64,000 bases of DNA from Phalacrocorax aristotelis. Lineage: Eukaryota > Chordata > Aves > Suliformes > Phalacrocoracidae. Positions 12,131-23,300 of this stretch are shown in pieces; within the stretch, counting starts at the first letter, position 1; the number at the start of each line of letters is the position of its first letter. The stretch spans positions 15,731,541 to 15,795,540 of the forward strand of contig NC_134279.1 of assembly GCF_949628215.1 (NCBI RefSeq). The letters are read 5' to 3'. Under the pieces are notes generated by a model that worked only from the letters and a program-made list of their open reading frames with translations, was not told the DNA's origin and did no database searches. The position numbers and the translations under genes are program-made.

Positions 12131-13449
12131 ATTACAGGTTGTTAGACACACTCTCTGATCTCATAGTGGTGCATGTGGAAGCACAGCTTCAGCTCTGTCA
12201 TGTACGTGTCACACACACATCCACCCATTTAGTAAAAGATTTAGCTGGGCGAAAGAGTTGATATGGATCCCTGACATTACTGCAGGCAGGTCTCAGTGGT
12301 GGTGGGAAACACAGACTAAAAACCAAGCAAACAACAAAGGAAGAAGGGCAGTGCTCTGCTACAGGGAATCTAGTGGGGTCTTTGACAAGATCCTTGTTGT
12401 CTGGTAATCACCCCCTTTAGGGGATACTCACTCTTTCTTGAGGACAAGGTGGACAAAGACAAGGTAGTAGAGTCTTCTGTGGAGTCCTTCTCTCAACATG
12501 TATGCCTCTGGTCAAACTCTGCTCTCAGCAGGACTACATATCAACTTGTCTGACCCCAGCTGGACATCTCTAGACTAGCAGAAACAGAGTTTGGGAGTTG
12601 GTTTCTGAAAACATTTTGGAGACAAAATGGAAAAAGGCAAAATCATGTGGAGCTTTTAATTTGCAATGTTAACTAAGTTCTGCAACACAACCTATGGTTG
12701 CATCAGGACAAAGACAATGCTGTAATTTAGGTTGTGGTAAGTTGCTGAGATTTCTGACACTAGAGGGACTGTAACTACAGTGTTGCAAGTACAGATTTGA
12801 CAGCTCTTTAGTGATCTAATGTCAAATTCTGGGTTCCCAGAGGTGTGTTGTCACTGGTTCAAAATTTGACTAAGCTTCAGCTGTCATCAAGGAAAGATTT
12901 GGTCTTTTGGTAACTGTAGAGTCTGGATCATTGTTAGCAGCACATAGACATCCCCACTGTCAGGGCCTGCCTTGTATAACTGACACACAAAAGACAGGAA
13001 GGCCTTCTTGCCCCATGCTCCTCCATGCTCTTAGGTGCTATGTGCCTGTTGTAGCTAGCACTGCATGCCTTGGAGGAAGGCAGGCTCTGAGGTACGAAAT
13101 CTCCTGAAGAAGGTCCTGGGATGGAAATATGTTGTGGCCACTCAGGCCTCAGTCTGGAGGCAGCACAAATGTTTTCTTACATCAGCAAGAGCTCCGCTGT
13201 AAAGTCAGCGCATCCCAGATCTTACCAAGTCAAACTGCTATTCTTGTGTGGCCCTTCTAGGTGACTGCAAACCTGTCAGGGTGTGCCTGAGTTGCTGTGG
13301 AAAGATGCAGGTGATCAGTGTTGCATTTGGGTGCTCCACTCACTTGTATGGTTTGTGCCCTGTATTAATTTCTAAATCTGACATGGCACCACAAAGGAGA
13401 GTGTGATGACAGAATTGGCAGTGAAGCCGATGGTACAGTACCTAACTGT
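12131..13449. other. Non-coding DNA, no feature recognised
   Basis: There is no gene, no repeat I can name and no striking motif cluster. A 66-codon plus-strand frame at 12907-13107 has no recognisable domain. Confidence 0.55.
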
Positions 13450-13710
13450 TTATGAAAAAAAAATATGCAGTTTATTCTTTTATTTTTTAACATCATAATG
13501 CAAACCTCCTGGTCACCAGGGCTTCCAAGGTTTATTTTATAGCCTTCATTCTCTTTGGGGCCATAAATGAAACCCTTTCAGCCCTAATGACCTCAATGAC
13601 TTTCCTCGATCATGTTATTGCTACTTTGGCACATTTATTGCTTTCACACACACTAATGGATGAGTTTGGATATGTTAACAATTTATATATCATTTGATCC
13701 TAAAAAAGAG
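13450..13710. promoter_or_regulatory. Candidate conserved non-coding element
   Basis: AT-rich text with many words of developmental enhancer type: GGCCATAAATG (caudal or Hox-like), CCCTAATGACC and ACACACTAATGG (homeodomain TAAT cores), and CAATTTATATATC. It is free of obvious repeats. It resembles the enhancer-like block at 11.2-12.1 kb in style. Conservation is inferred only. Confidence 0.3.
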
Positions 13711-16260
13711 CCCCCTCCCACCAACCAAACTAACTTAGCCCTAAGGATTGAGTAGCTTTTAAGGAGTATAAATGAATTTAATGCTTTAGAAAGAGCTTCT
13801 GTAAATTATGAACATGACACCTATTACATTAAGCTGCATTAAGCATTAATACATCTTCATTACTGGCAGGTTGCCCAAACCTCCAAGGTTGAAAAAGCTG
13901 CCTGAAATGCCCAATGTAGTAGTCACCTAAGCTGAGATTTATGACCTCTTTTTGGGAGGGTGAGACACTCTGACTCTCAGCCTGCTGCATTTGCCTATGA
14001 AGAAATGTCCTCATAATACCTGTTGCATGGTGGGTTTTTTCCTAGAGTTTCGTTGGCCTTTTGGAGTGTCAGACTCTTAGGTAAAAAGGGGTGATAAATC
14101 TCATGGAAGACGCTGCAGAAATAGAAACTAGTTTTGCTAACCTTTTTAAGCCACTGGTAGTGGATTGCTTGACAGATTTTTCTAACCACTGGCCAAAAAT
14201 TATCTCACTGAGCATGTTAATAGTCATTTCTTATTGTAAATCCTTTTTGCACTGTAGGCACCAAAGGCTGGAATTGCTGAATTGGTGTTTCCAATAGTTG
14301 TGGAGGAAGACAGTCTAAAATAATCACAGTACATTAATGAGAGCCTGCTCTACACAGTCAAAGAAAGAAATAAAAGTGATTTTAGTGTCTTAAAAAGCAA
14401 TATCCATTAGACTCACTTTTGTCTAAAAGTGGACTGAAAGGCTCTTATTTCAACAAGGCTCGGGGAAAAAAACAAGCTAAATGCTTCTGACATTGTAATT
14501 GATTTTATGTGGTACATTTATGAGACTTTCAATTCATGTTCCATAAAGGATTTAGCACTGAGATTTTATTGCAACTTCTGAGATGATTATGTTGTCATTC
14601 TTGAAGGAACAGTTCGGTGGTTCCTCTGTTCCCAGAACAAGTACTGACTTGGGCTCAATGTTTACATCTTGTAATGGAGGAATACTTGAACTAGGGACTG
14701 CTTCTTCACAGATGGGAATACATAGCACCCAGATTCCCAAGATGTGCTACAGGTGCCACTGCTGTAACGAGTCTCACGTTGGCAGGGAGAGGGTAATCCA
14801 CTGTTTCAGAAAGGCTGTAATACGAGACAGCTATCCAAGCATAAAGCAATGTGGTCACTATAGGAGATGGAGATTTAATGGATATTGTTCATGGTGTTGG
14901 AATATATGAAGCAATAAATTGCTTTTCTGGATGATTTAATGCTGAAACAAGGTTGAAGACTTTAGGTAACTGCATGTGGTTTACTGCAAATACACTAGCT
15001 TTACAGTAGTAAATGTATAACATATTAGATGACAGAGAAGGGAAGGAAAAACAAGCAAATGTCAAAGCCTTTTAATTAAAGCAATATTCCAAGGTTCAAA
15101 CTCAAGATCTTGGAAGTTGAGAAATACTATATTTAAGGTAACCTAGCCTTCTAAATCACGTAATCTGTGAATGTGTGCGTATATCTGTGCACATTTTGTT
15201 ATGGGTTTCAATTATATAAAAATATATTTGCTTCTTCCTTATACTACCAGCTTCAGTGCACAGCATGAACCATGCACAAAATGTGAAACAACTCTACAAT
15301 ATTTCTTTCTGTAGTGATGGCGCACTGCCAGGGGTTATGTAAACTCTGCCATAAACATGCATTTAATAATTTCCTGATGTTGTTCTTTGTGGCAACCGTC
15401 ACTGCTGTAGACAAATATTAATGAATTTATCTTTATTGCTTTCCTGTGAAACAGCCAACTAACATACTTACATCATTGAGTATAATTCACCAGAAGTCAG
15501 TGAGAAAGTTCGAGTGCTGCAAGTTAAGCACGTGCTTAAATCTCTGTGGGATCAGGGCCCTGAATGCCTTTACTAGATTAGTGGCAATATGAAAATGAAA
15601 ATAAATTATTTCTTTGAAACTGAAGCTTACTAGTGTGTCCTGAAAAGCACATTAAGAGGAAATAGACATGAAGAATTTAGATACATGTTTATGTCTAACT
15701 GGAGCTGTGCTTGCCATTCCTTGGCTTTTTTGTTTTTCAGGGTTTTTTTTGTTAATTGCAGGCAAACACAACAGGTGGTAGTATTGTCTGTTCTCTTAAC
15801 TGAAACTTCATTTGAAAGGCCATTGGATTTTAGGGAAATCATCCTTGTTCTATTGGTGTCCGTGGCAAAACTCCTATATTGAGAAGTGTGTACAGGAGGA
15901 TGTCCCTGAAATGATGTACCATAAAAAGTTCTCTTCCTGCTTTAAAGTGCCTTGATGAAAGCTCTGTGCCTTTTCTCAACCTCTAAGTCTGGTGCTCTTG
16001 AAGAATGTGCTTGTTTACTTGATTCTCATCTTGCGTTGATTGTCTAACTTACTGTGTATTTCTCAATAGAACAAATAAGACTGCTTTTTTAAATGTCTTT
16101 CCAATTGTTACAGTCACTTCCCTCATAATTCGAGTCATGTTAATTATTTGCCCAGCCCTTGTCGTAAATTGTTTACCAATGCTTTGGCATTTATCATTAG
16201 TTTCTACACACTTTAAGCTGTACAAAGGAATATGGTCTTAAGCTTTTTTGGCTACTGTAA
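13711..16260. other. Non-coding DNA with enhancer-like patches
   Basis: No gene is seen. Patches at about 14320-14580, 14820-14960, 15270-15480 and 16050-16220 have the motif-rich AT text of conserved non-coding DNA, for example ACATTAATGAG, GTAATTGATTTTATG, ATATTAATGAATTTATC and GTTAATTATTTGCC. The 108-codon plus frame at 14583-14909 is cysteine-rich near its end but matches no zinc-finger spacing and looks like chance. The repeat remnant at 15485-15560 is listed separately. Confidence 0.45.
15485..15560. repeat. Ancient amniote repeat relic with 16-bp palindrome
   Basis: TTAAGCACGTGCTTAA at 15524-15539 is a perfect 16-base palindrome centred on the E-box CACGTG. It is followed by TGTGGGATCAGGGCCC at 15544-15559. 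The combination of a TTAAGCACGTGCTTAA palindrome and a GGATCAGGGCC end recalls a palindromic interspersed repeat common in turtles, crocodilians and birds. I recognise the wording but not the Repbase name. Confidence 0.5.
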
Positions 16261-18540
16261 AACCCTGTCCAAGAGCTGGCAAAAACTATAGTTCACTATT
16301 AAAGTTAAGCAAAAAACCCTGCATCTACTAGCTTCAAAGGATTGAAGAAAAATATCCTTAGAGCTTGAATAGAACAACTGAGCTTTTGAGTCAACTCTAA
16401 CATTTAAGCTAAGAATTTACAAGGGTATCTAAACATGGGAAGGTCAAGTACTTGAGGTTTCTCTGGAAGTTGGAAAAGACTGTGTATGAGGTTAGGATCT
16501 CTTTTCATTGAAGGCTCATATGATAATTGCATCCAAAGCAAAAAGATCATTGGGTTTTTCTTGTACTAAGTGCTGTCCTGATTCTAAAACGTGTCATGGT
16601 TTGTTACAGGGGATAATGCAGGGAGAGAAAATATGGATGCATTTTAAAGCATGTGAACTGGTCACTTTTCTGCATAAACCTTGTATTTCTAGATGTTCCA
16701 GACTATAGTAGAGAGCGTAGCCAGTTACTCCTACTCTGCTTCACAGGAAAACTTAATGAATGTACAACACATTACCTGACTTAGTAAGTGCACACAAAGG
16801 GTTTTGCAGGTTTCAAGGCCTGAAATTCTTTCTCAGGGAACAGGTACGAGATGATAAACTATTTGTAATGCTAGAAACACGTATAGTAAAGTGTGTGTGC
16901 ATGTGTGTTATACACATATATGTGTATTTCTATATACACACACTCTGATAGAATAGGATGGATTAGGGTGGTAAAGTGAGTTTTAATATGACGCTGTATC
17001 TTCTGTATAAATATGCAAGTATTGTAGTCAGCTTAATTTTCTACACCTGCCAGTGATTCATAGTGAAGTTACAGGGAAGAATTTCATATATGTAAAATGT
17101 ACATATTTTAGAAATTATGTCATTATGAAATATTTATCAAACACAAAATATTACACTTCATAGACAAGAAGTGCAAAAAGTGCATAGAAGTTGGGAATTC
17201 TAAAAACAGGAAGTTATCCATATTTAAGTTTAAGGAATTCTATTTTCTATTCTTTCCTGAGTAGGTAGAAGAGTAGTTATGTATCTTAGCTGTTGTCTTT
17301 AAGGCAAGCATCTGAATGAGCATTTTACTCTGTATCAAGAACAAATGCAGAGTGAGCTCACTTATATGCTTAACTAAGTATAGATAAGACATCTGAAAAT
17401 GTTGGCTCATGTTGTTGCAGCTTCAGTCTTAACCAGAGGGATACCAAATGCACTGAAACGAAGTCATAGTTAAAACTGTATTATTTGATTATTTTAATGC
17501 TGCTAACGCACATGTTTGCTGGGGCAGGGACCAGCTTGATGCCTCTCTCACAGCTTGAAGTGGATATTGTTTTTTCTGTCTAGTAAGTTAAGTAGGAAAA
17601 TGCTCTGATGATATAAGAACTGCTTTGCCCCTGTGTAGCCTTTGTTTGATGTACCTGATTGCCACTTTATTATGCAAAGATAGCCTAAATATCAGAGGTG
17701 AGATTAGTTTAATGCAGTAAGCTGCTTGTAAGGCATAATGAGCTCTGGGTATAGTGTATCTCTTAATGACCTGCTCACTGTGTGTCCCATTCAAAGCACA
17801 GGGCAGGAACTAACCTGATTACCTATTTCAGTGCTATTTGATTGGAAATGGACTGAGAATTGGAAGGAAGGTGCAGGAATGAACTCTTTGCATAACTGGT
17901 TATGTTGTGCTGCTTGTGTAAGATGAGCCACTAGAGAAAGGAATACTTTTTTCTTTTCCAGTTCAGGAATAGCTGACCTTAGATTTATACACATTATAAA
18001 TATGCTTACAATACAAAGGACTTCTCTGTGTGTGTATTTGCTGTGGTCAGCTAGACAAACAGACGTTCTGTAGATTAATGTAGTTCAAGTAAGACCTCAG
18101 CCTGCAGGCACAAACTCTTCCAGTTCCCTTTGCCTTCCTGGTTTTGGGAGGGAGATGAGTCTGACACAGCTGTGTGGGATGCTTCTGTAGGCACAGTCAC
18201 TGAGAGGAGGTATTAGGGAATATGAAATGGTCGTAGGCAGTGCTCCACCATGCTATGTCTCACAAAGCCTATTGTATTTGACTATTTCCAATGCTTTCCA
18301 ACAAGAAGGAAGATTTGAAGTCAAGAATCTTCTGCAGAGTCAGCTCCTAGGTTTGTAGCTGTATTTTAATGGTTCATCAGACTCTGGGGTCAGACGCATT
18401 TGTTCTTTCAAATCCTAGTAGATACCAGAGGCTTTTGTTTTTGTCCCTGACTGATCTTTCTGGATGATATGACTGCAGAAAGTTTTAATGAGACTAAGAT
18501 TGCTTTTACAAATAAGCACTCAATATGCCATTATAATTGT
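16261..18540. other. Non-coding DNA, no gene seen
   Basis: Only short frames without recognisable domains. The TG/CA and TA alternating tract at 16891-16943 is the single distinctive object and is listed separately. Confidence 0.55.
16891..16943. repeat. Alternating TG/CA and TA microsatellite with palindrome
   Basis: GTGTGTGTG is followed by CATGTGTG, then the perfect 18-base palindrome ATACACATATATGTGTAT at 16910-16927, then TATATACACACAC. The alternation of purine and pyrimidine and the self-complementarity favour hairpin or Z-DNA formation and polymorphic length. Confidence 0.85.
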
Positions 18541-18599
18541 TCTCTCACTGAAAGACATCATACTTGAGAGGCTGCTGTAACCACTGGGAAAAATGGCTC

Positions 18600-18640
18600 A
18601 GGCAGCAGCCGATGACGTCAGTAAATAAAAATAAATAAAT
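18600..18640. promoter_or_regulatory. Perfect CRE beside forkhead-type motif
   Basis: TGACGTCA at 18613-18620 is the full palindromic cAMP-response element bound by CREB and ATF factors. It is followed directly by GTAAATAAAAATAAATAAAT, which contains RTAAAYA forkhead-type words. The surrounding 18540-18800 text is repeat-free and enhancer-like. A full CRE with an intact central CpG is uncommon in CpG-depleted vertebrate DNA. Binding is inferred. Confidence 0.45.
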
Positions 18641-18800
18641 GGAAATGCCAGGAGCCATGAACATGTACTTGATGCAGTTCAGAGCAATTACTGTTAACTG
18701 AAGGGTGGGAATCCATCATGTAGAAGCAGCACTACCTGTGGGCAGAAAATCTGCTCAGATCAGCATGGTTCCAACAATGGCCTCTTGGCCGGAGGCATTG

Positions 18801-20299
18801 CTTCTGAGGGCACAACTTGAAAGTTGGGCTTGACTTTTATCATGGACTCCAGTTATTTCTTGGCTCTCTATTTTTGCACAGACATCTCTCTCCCACTAGA
18901 AAGTGATGATCCCAACTTCTGTCCAGGAGGGATGTCACTTTCTTTTGGACCATTGAGAGCAAACGGATCTTGTGATGCTGCTCATTTGCAGTGGCCAAAC
19001 ATGTTCTGCATGTAAAAATAATCAATGAAGGTATGTGTGTTGGTGTAGGGTACCTAAACTCTGTGATGGTGGAGATTTTAAACACTGTTGTGAATTAAAG
19101 TAGGATTCCTCCATGCATTTCCTTGTTTGGAATAAATGGTGGTATGAAAGTCAGTCTAATTTCCCCAGAAAGAGAAAATCAGTTGACCCTCACATTCCAA
19201 AAAGCTGAACTAAAAATTTGGAGGGTCACATCAAAGCTCTGTAAATAAAGTGAGTAACACTTTGGACGCTTCTGGTGGGGGAGCAGAGGAGGGGGAAATT
19301 CCCTCTATAAAGAACACCCAAGTATTTAAAAAGAAATGGTTAGGTTTAAATGTCTCACTGTTTTTCTTCTCCGGGGCTCCATGCTGAGGATTTTATTTTC
19401 TTTTGCAATGCTTATGCTGCTGAGCCCTTTTCTCAGAGGTAGGCTGACGTTAGCACACTGAAGCAACTAGCAGGTTCACCAGAGCAAGTTTATTTGTAGT
19501 GTGGCCTGAGTTGCGTTTGAGGGTGCCATTATGATTCAGAAGGCTCCACAAGGTTTGAATATCAATGGAACTTCAAAGGACTATAGCTGTGAATGAGCAG
19601 ACATGCTCCCTTGCAGGCCCCAGAATGGATGAGGAGAGAGAGATGGGTTCAAAGGTAGGAAATGGGTAGCGTGTGTCCAAGGGCACTAATAGTAAAGTAG
19701 GCACCCCAGGTCTTCGAAAAATGTGGTGGAGTCTCTCTGGGATCTGCAGACTGTGAGGACTGTATAGAAATGGCTCGTAGCAGCCAGACTGCTCTCCCCG
19801 CTTCACTGCTCTGTATGCCCCTTTAATCCAGCCAAGAATTGAGGAGAAAGAAACATATTTGCTTTTCCCCTACAGAGCTTTTTTTTTTTCTGAGATATAA
19901 AAATGGCAACCATGTAATTTATCTTAGGGTTTCTCAAGTATCGTTTTAGATTTTGGAGTTCTTTCCTAAGCCACCCAAAGCTCCTTCTTTTGTGTGTGTT
20001 TTTTTTTTTTTTTTATGCAAAGCTTAAACTTGGGGTAGTTCTTTTTCCTTAATCTTGTATTTCAACTAAGCTGAGTACTTAGTTTTATTACTGGGGGAGA
20101 AGTGAGGAAGAGACCTATGGTAGTTTTTGGACTTCACTGCTGATGCAATATTAAAAATTGTTAGAGATTAGTGAAGCTGGACAAAATCTAAAACTTTTTG
20201 CTAGCATGATCAGAGGTACCCGCTTTTCTAAGAAGATGGCATCTGTACTGATAAGTCTGGTGCATATGGGAGAAGGTTGGTGTCCTTAATTTAAGGATA
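18801..20299. other. Non-coding DNA with a kB/TATA pair
   Basis: No gene. It contains the kB plus TATA-like pair at 19293-19312 and a T16 run at 19999-20014 following a short TG repeat. The remaining open frames are short and without motif. Confidence 0.5.
19293..19312 (+). promoter_or_regulatory. Palindromic kB site next to TATA-like box
   Basis: GGGAAATTCCC at 19293-19303 is a perfect palindromic NF-kB-type site. TATAAAG at 19306-19312 starts two bases after it and matches the TATA box consensus. Upstream is a purine-rich GGTGGGGGAGCAGAGGAGG segment. If this is a core promoter, transcription on the plus strand would begin near 19335-19345. No coding frame follows within easy reach, so a non-coding transcript or chance is equally possible. 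Confidence 0.35.
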
Positions 20300-20380
20300 G
20301 GAAGCTTGTGAACAGGTATTAGGTGACTTGACCAAGGTCGTTCAAGTGAACAGTGGCAAGAACAGGAAACTGATGGCAAA
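20300..20380 (-). repeat. MIR SINE relic, minus strand
   Basis: GGTGACTTGACCAAGGTCGT at 20322-20341, followed by TCAAGTGAACAGTGGCAAGA, matches the reverse-complement MIR core (the 'AAGTAACTTGCCCAAGGTCACACAGC...AGTGGCAGAGC' order), ending in AGGAAACTGA. It is diverged and non-functional. Confidence 0.65.
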
Positions 20381-23300
20381 ACAATGTGATTTCACACTGT
20401 AGTAATGAGCTATAGCTAATAGTGTGGCCTTGATACCTTTTAATTTAGTTAACTCTGCTCAGGCAGCTTGTTCTGATATTTTTTTCTGCTGTTTTAATTT
20501 TTTTTGACAGGATTTTACCCCACACCCCACCCCCTCACCCTCCCTTCTCTCTGGAAATATGCTATTTTGGCACTCACCTTGTAAACTTCATGAGGTAAGA
20601 GAAACCACCTGTGTGTCCATATGGCAAGACATTGGCAAAACCTACTTATGAATTGGATCCAGATCAGAACAGGCTTTTGGGTACGTCTGCTCTGTGTTGT
20701 GAGGTAGGCAGAATACTTCAGCAGCCACTGCTGCGACCTCTTAAGAAACGGTCGCGTTTCTCATGAGTGGTTAAAGTCAATTGCCTCTCTTTCTCCTAGT
20801 GATATAGATGTTTTCTATGTAGAAGTGGCCGTCTTGTAATCAGTGACACCGCTGTGGTAGGCACTATCACAGACTGCTATAGAGATGCTTTGTGTGATGT
20901 GCAACACTACACTTAACAGCCCTCTGCTGTTGAAAGACCATTCATTGAGTTTATGCTCCAAAAGGAAGGAGGAGAAGTGGACTTTCTGCTCTAACTTTGG
21001 CTGCATCCGAGTTGAACATGCTTAGGCTTTGGAGAACCTCAACAGTATCCTAGCAGTGTTTTCATGATAACTCTTGCAACTTCTAGACCTTGAATGCATA
21101 TGTGGGTGGAGCGTGCTGTAAGTTTGGACTGCGCTCGTGAGTGAGCGACTCTGCATGTGCTGCCCTGGCAAATGAAAGCCAATCATGACTTCAGACGTGC
21201 TAAGCTTGAGGATATCTAATGATTTCATGCAAGGTAGGCAATGCACTCATTTACTTAGTTGACAAAATGCCATGCACTGGGTTCCACCAGGGAAGATTTC
21301 TTCCCTTTGTGTTTATAAATATAACTAAATTGAATTTTAATGTTTAAGCAGTTGCTTTACAGAAATTAGTGCATAATTTTAAGCACTGCTAGTCCATCTG
21401 CTTATGAAATGTTAGTCTGATACTAGAGTGTATCTGTATACAGAAAAGCGTCCAGCAATGCTTTTTAAGGTATGCTCAAAGATCTATTAATAAAATGTGC
21501 CGTACTTCTGTGTTTCCTGCTCTGCATAGTCAGGAGCTGAGGGATTCTCCCTTTCTTTGTCCAAACAAACGATAACGTTCCAAATGGCTGTTTAAGATTC
21601 GGTGTTAAATTTTGCAAATTGGTTTTACATTAAACACAGTAGAAAAGGGCCTTAGGGACACCTGACCAAAAGAAATCCTTGTCATAATTTCTTGTGAACT
21701 CTTCCAAGGTGGAGATGATGATATGCTTTGTATCTGAACCTGAACTGCTGTGGACAGGCCCCAGTTTTCTGCAGCCAGCCAGGAATGACATCCTAGCTGG
21801 CCATGTTAACTAGACTGATTTGGGGAGGGAAAGTATAATTCAATTTCAGCTAGACAAAGGTGTTCTAACTTTAGCTTGTTTTATGCTAGCAGAACACTGC
21901 CTAATATGTGTATTTCTGTATGTAATTAGTTTTGGAACTTTCTTTTTAGTTATCTGTATCTGGCCTGAGACATATTTTCCCCTTTAGACCAATGGGTTGC
22001 ACTTGTTTTATTCATAAAGTTCCTCCTCCTTCAGGCCAAAGACGATATTGTATGTTGCTATTTCTAATCAGTTTAGCTTCAAAATTATTGGAGTGTACTT
22101 TTGTGTTCTAACCTTTCAATATTTAATCTAACCTTGTTTTATTTGGAGGAAATGTCTTTGTTAGCCATTGTTTGCTCAGGACTTCGATAATACAGGCACT
22201 TTGCTAGTGTTAACTATTTGCTTTGCCAGTATTTGTTTTTGATTACATCAGTCTAAGGTCCAAAGCATATTACTCCTGGACGGCAGCCTACGTAATACAC
22301 AGGCATAGTCTTGCTATTGCTTTGGCTCCAGTGATAGATCCCGAATGAGAATCATGGCTAGTTTTGGCAGCTCAGGAAGAGTTGCCTATCCTAGTGGTGC
22401 TCATGCTGCTCAGCAGGGTGCGTAAGAGGCTGGAAACACGTGCAGCACTTGGGGCTTGGACTTGCTCTGTGCTGAAATCTGAGGAGCAGTCAGAGGAGGC
22501 TCTGCCCTACCTCAAACCTAGCAGGACAAATAAATAGTCAAGATGACAGAGAAAGAGATACCAGGGACAGGTGGAAGAAAGCTGGTGGTAAAAGCAGTTG
22601 TCACAGTTGTTGGAGAGAGGCTACAGACATGGAGCATGCATCCGGTGTAAGCACAGGTTTCTTGATCCCTCCTCTAAAGCGCACAGGGAACTGCCAAGAA
22701 CCTGAGCATCACCAACATATTAAGGTGGAAAAGCCCATATCTTTGGTACATGGGCAGTTGCTTTAGTCCTTGCTCTGAAGACATCTGCTGAATTTGTGCA
22801 GCATCTATTAATTTATTTATGGTACAGGTGCAGAGAGGCCCTGAACATGGAGGAGGCATCTGCTACTTATTTGGTGGTGCCAAGCCATGTGAGTCCGACT
22901 GAAGGAGTGCTTTGTCAGTTCAAGTATGTTCCGGTCTAGCATGGCTATCCCTGCTCCATGCAAAGGCTGAGACCCTCTCAGCATGCCCAAGCACGAAGCA
23001 GGAGTCTGACTTCACAGACTTCATTCTGCACATGCTTTGCTGATGGTGTATTAGTGATTCAGCTATCGTGCCAGCCTAATGACACAGTATTGCCATTTTG
23101 TGAACTCCGCTGTGCAGACAGAAGCTTATTAGTTTCTGCAAGGATTTACTTTTTTCCCAGATCCATCACTTGTTTTATAAAGCTATCACGTACCATTTAA
23201 ATACTGACTGCTATTCTACAGTCTTCTTATAGTACTTTTTGCTCTGATGTATTGCAAAATGGTCTATGTTAAGTCCAGGGCAATAATGATTCATTATCAA

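Noticed and set aside
14583..14909. Cysteine- and histidine-containing frame resembling a zinc finger
   Set aside because: The cysteine spacing does not fit C2H2, RING or other finger patterns I know.
21270..21300. CTCF-like CCACCAGGG
   Set aside because: Only a partial core; the downstream GGC part of the motif is missing.
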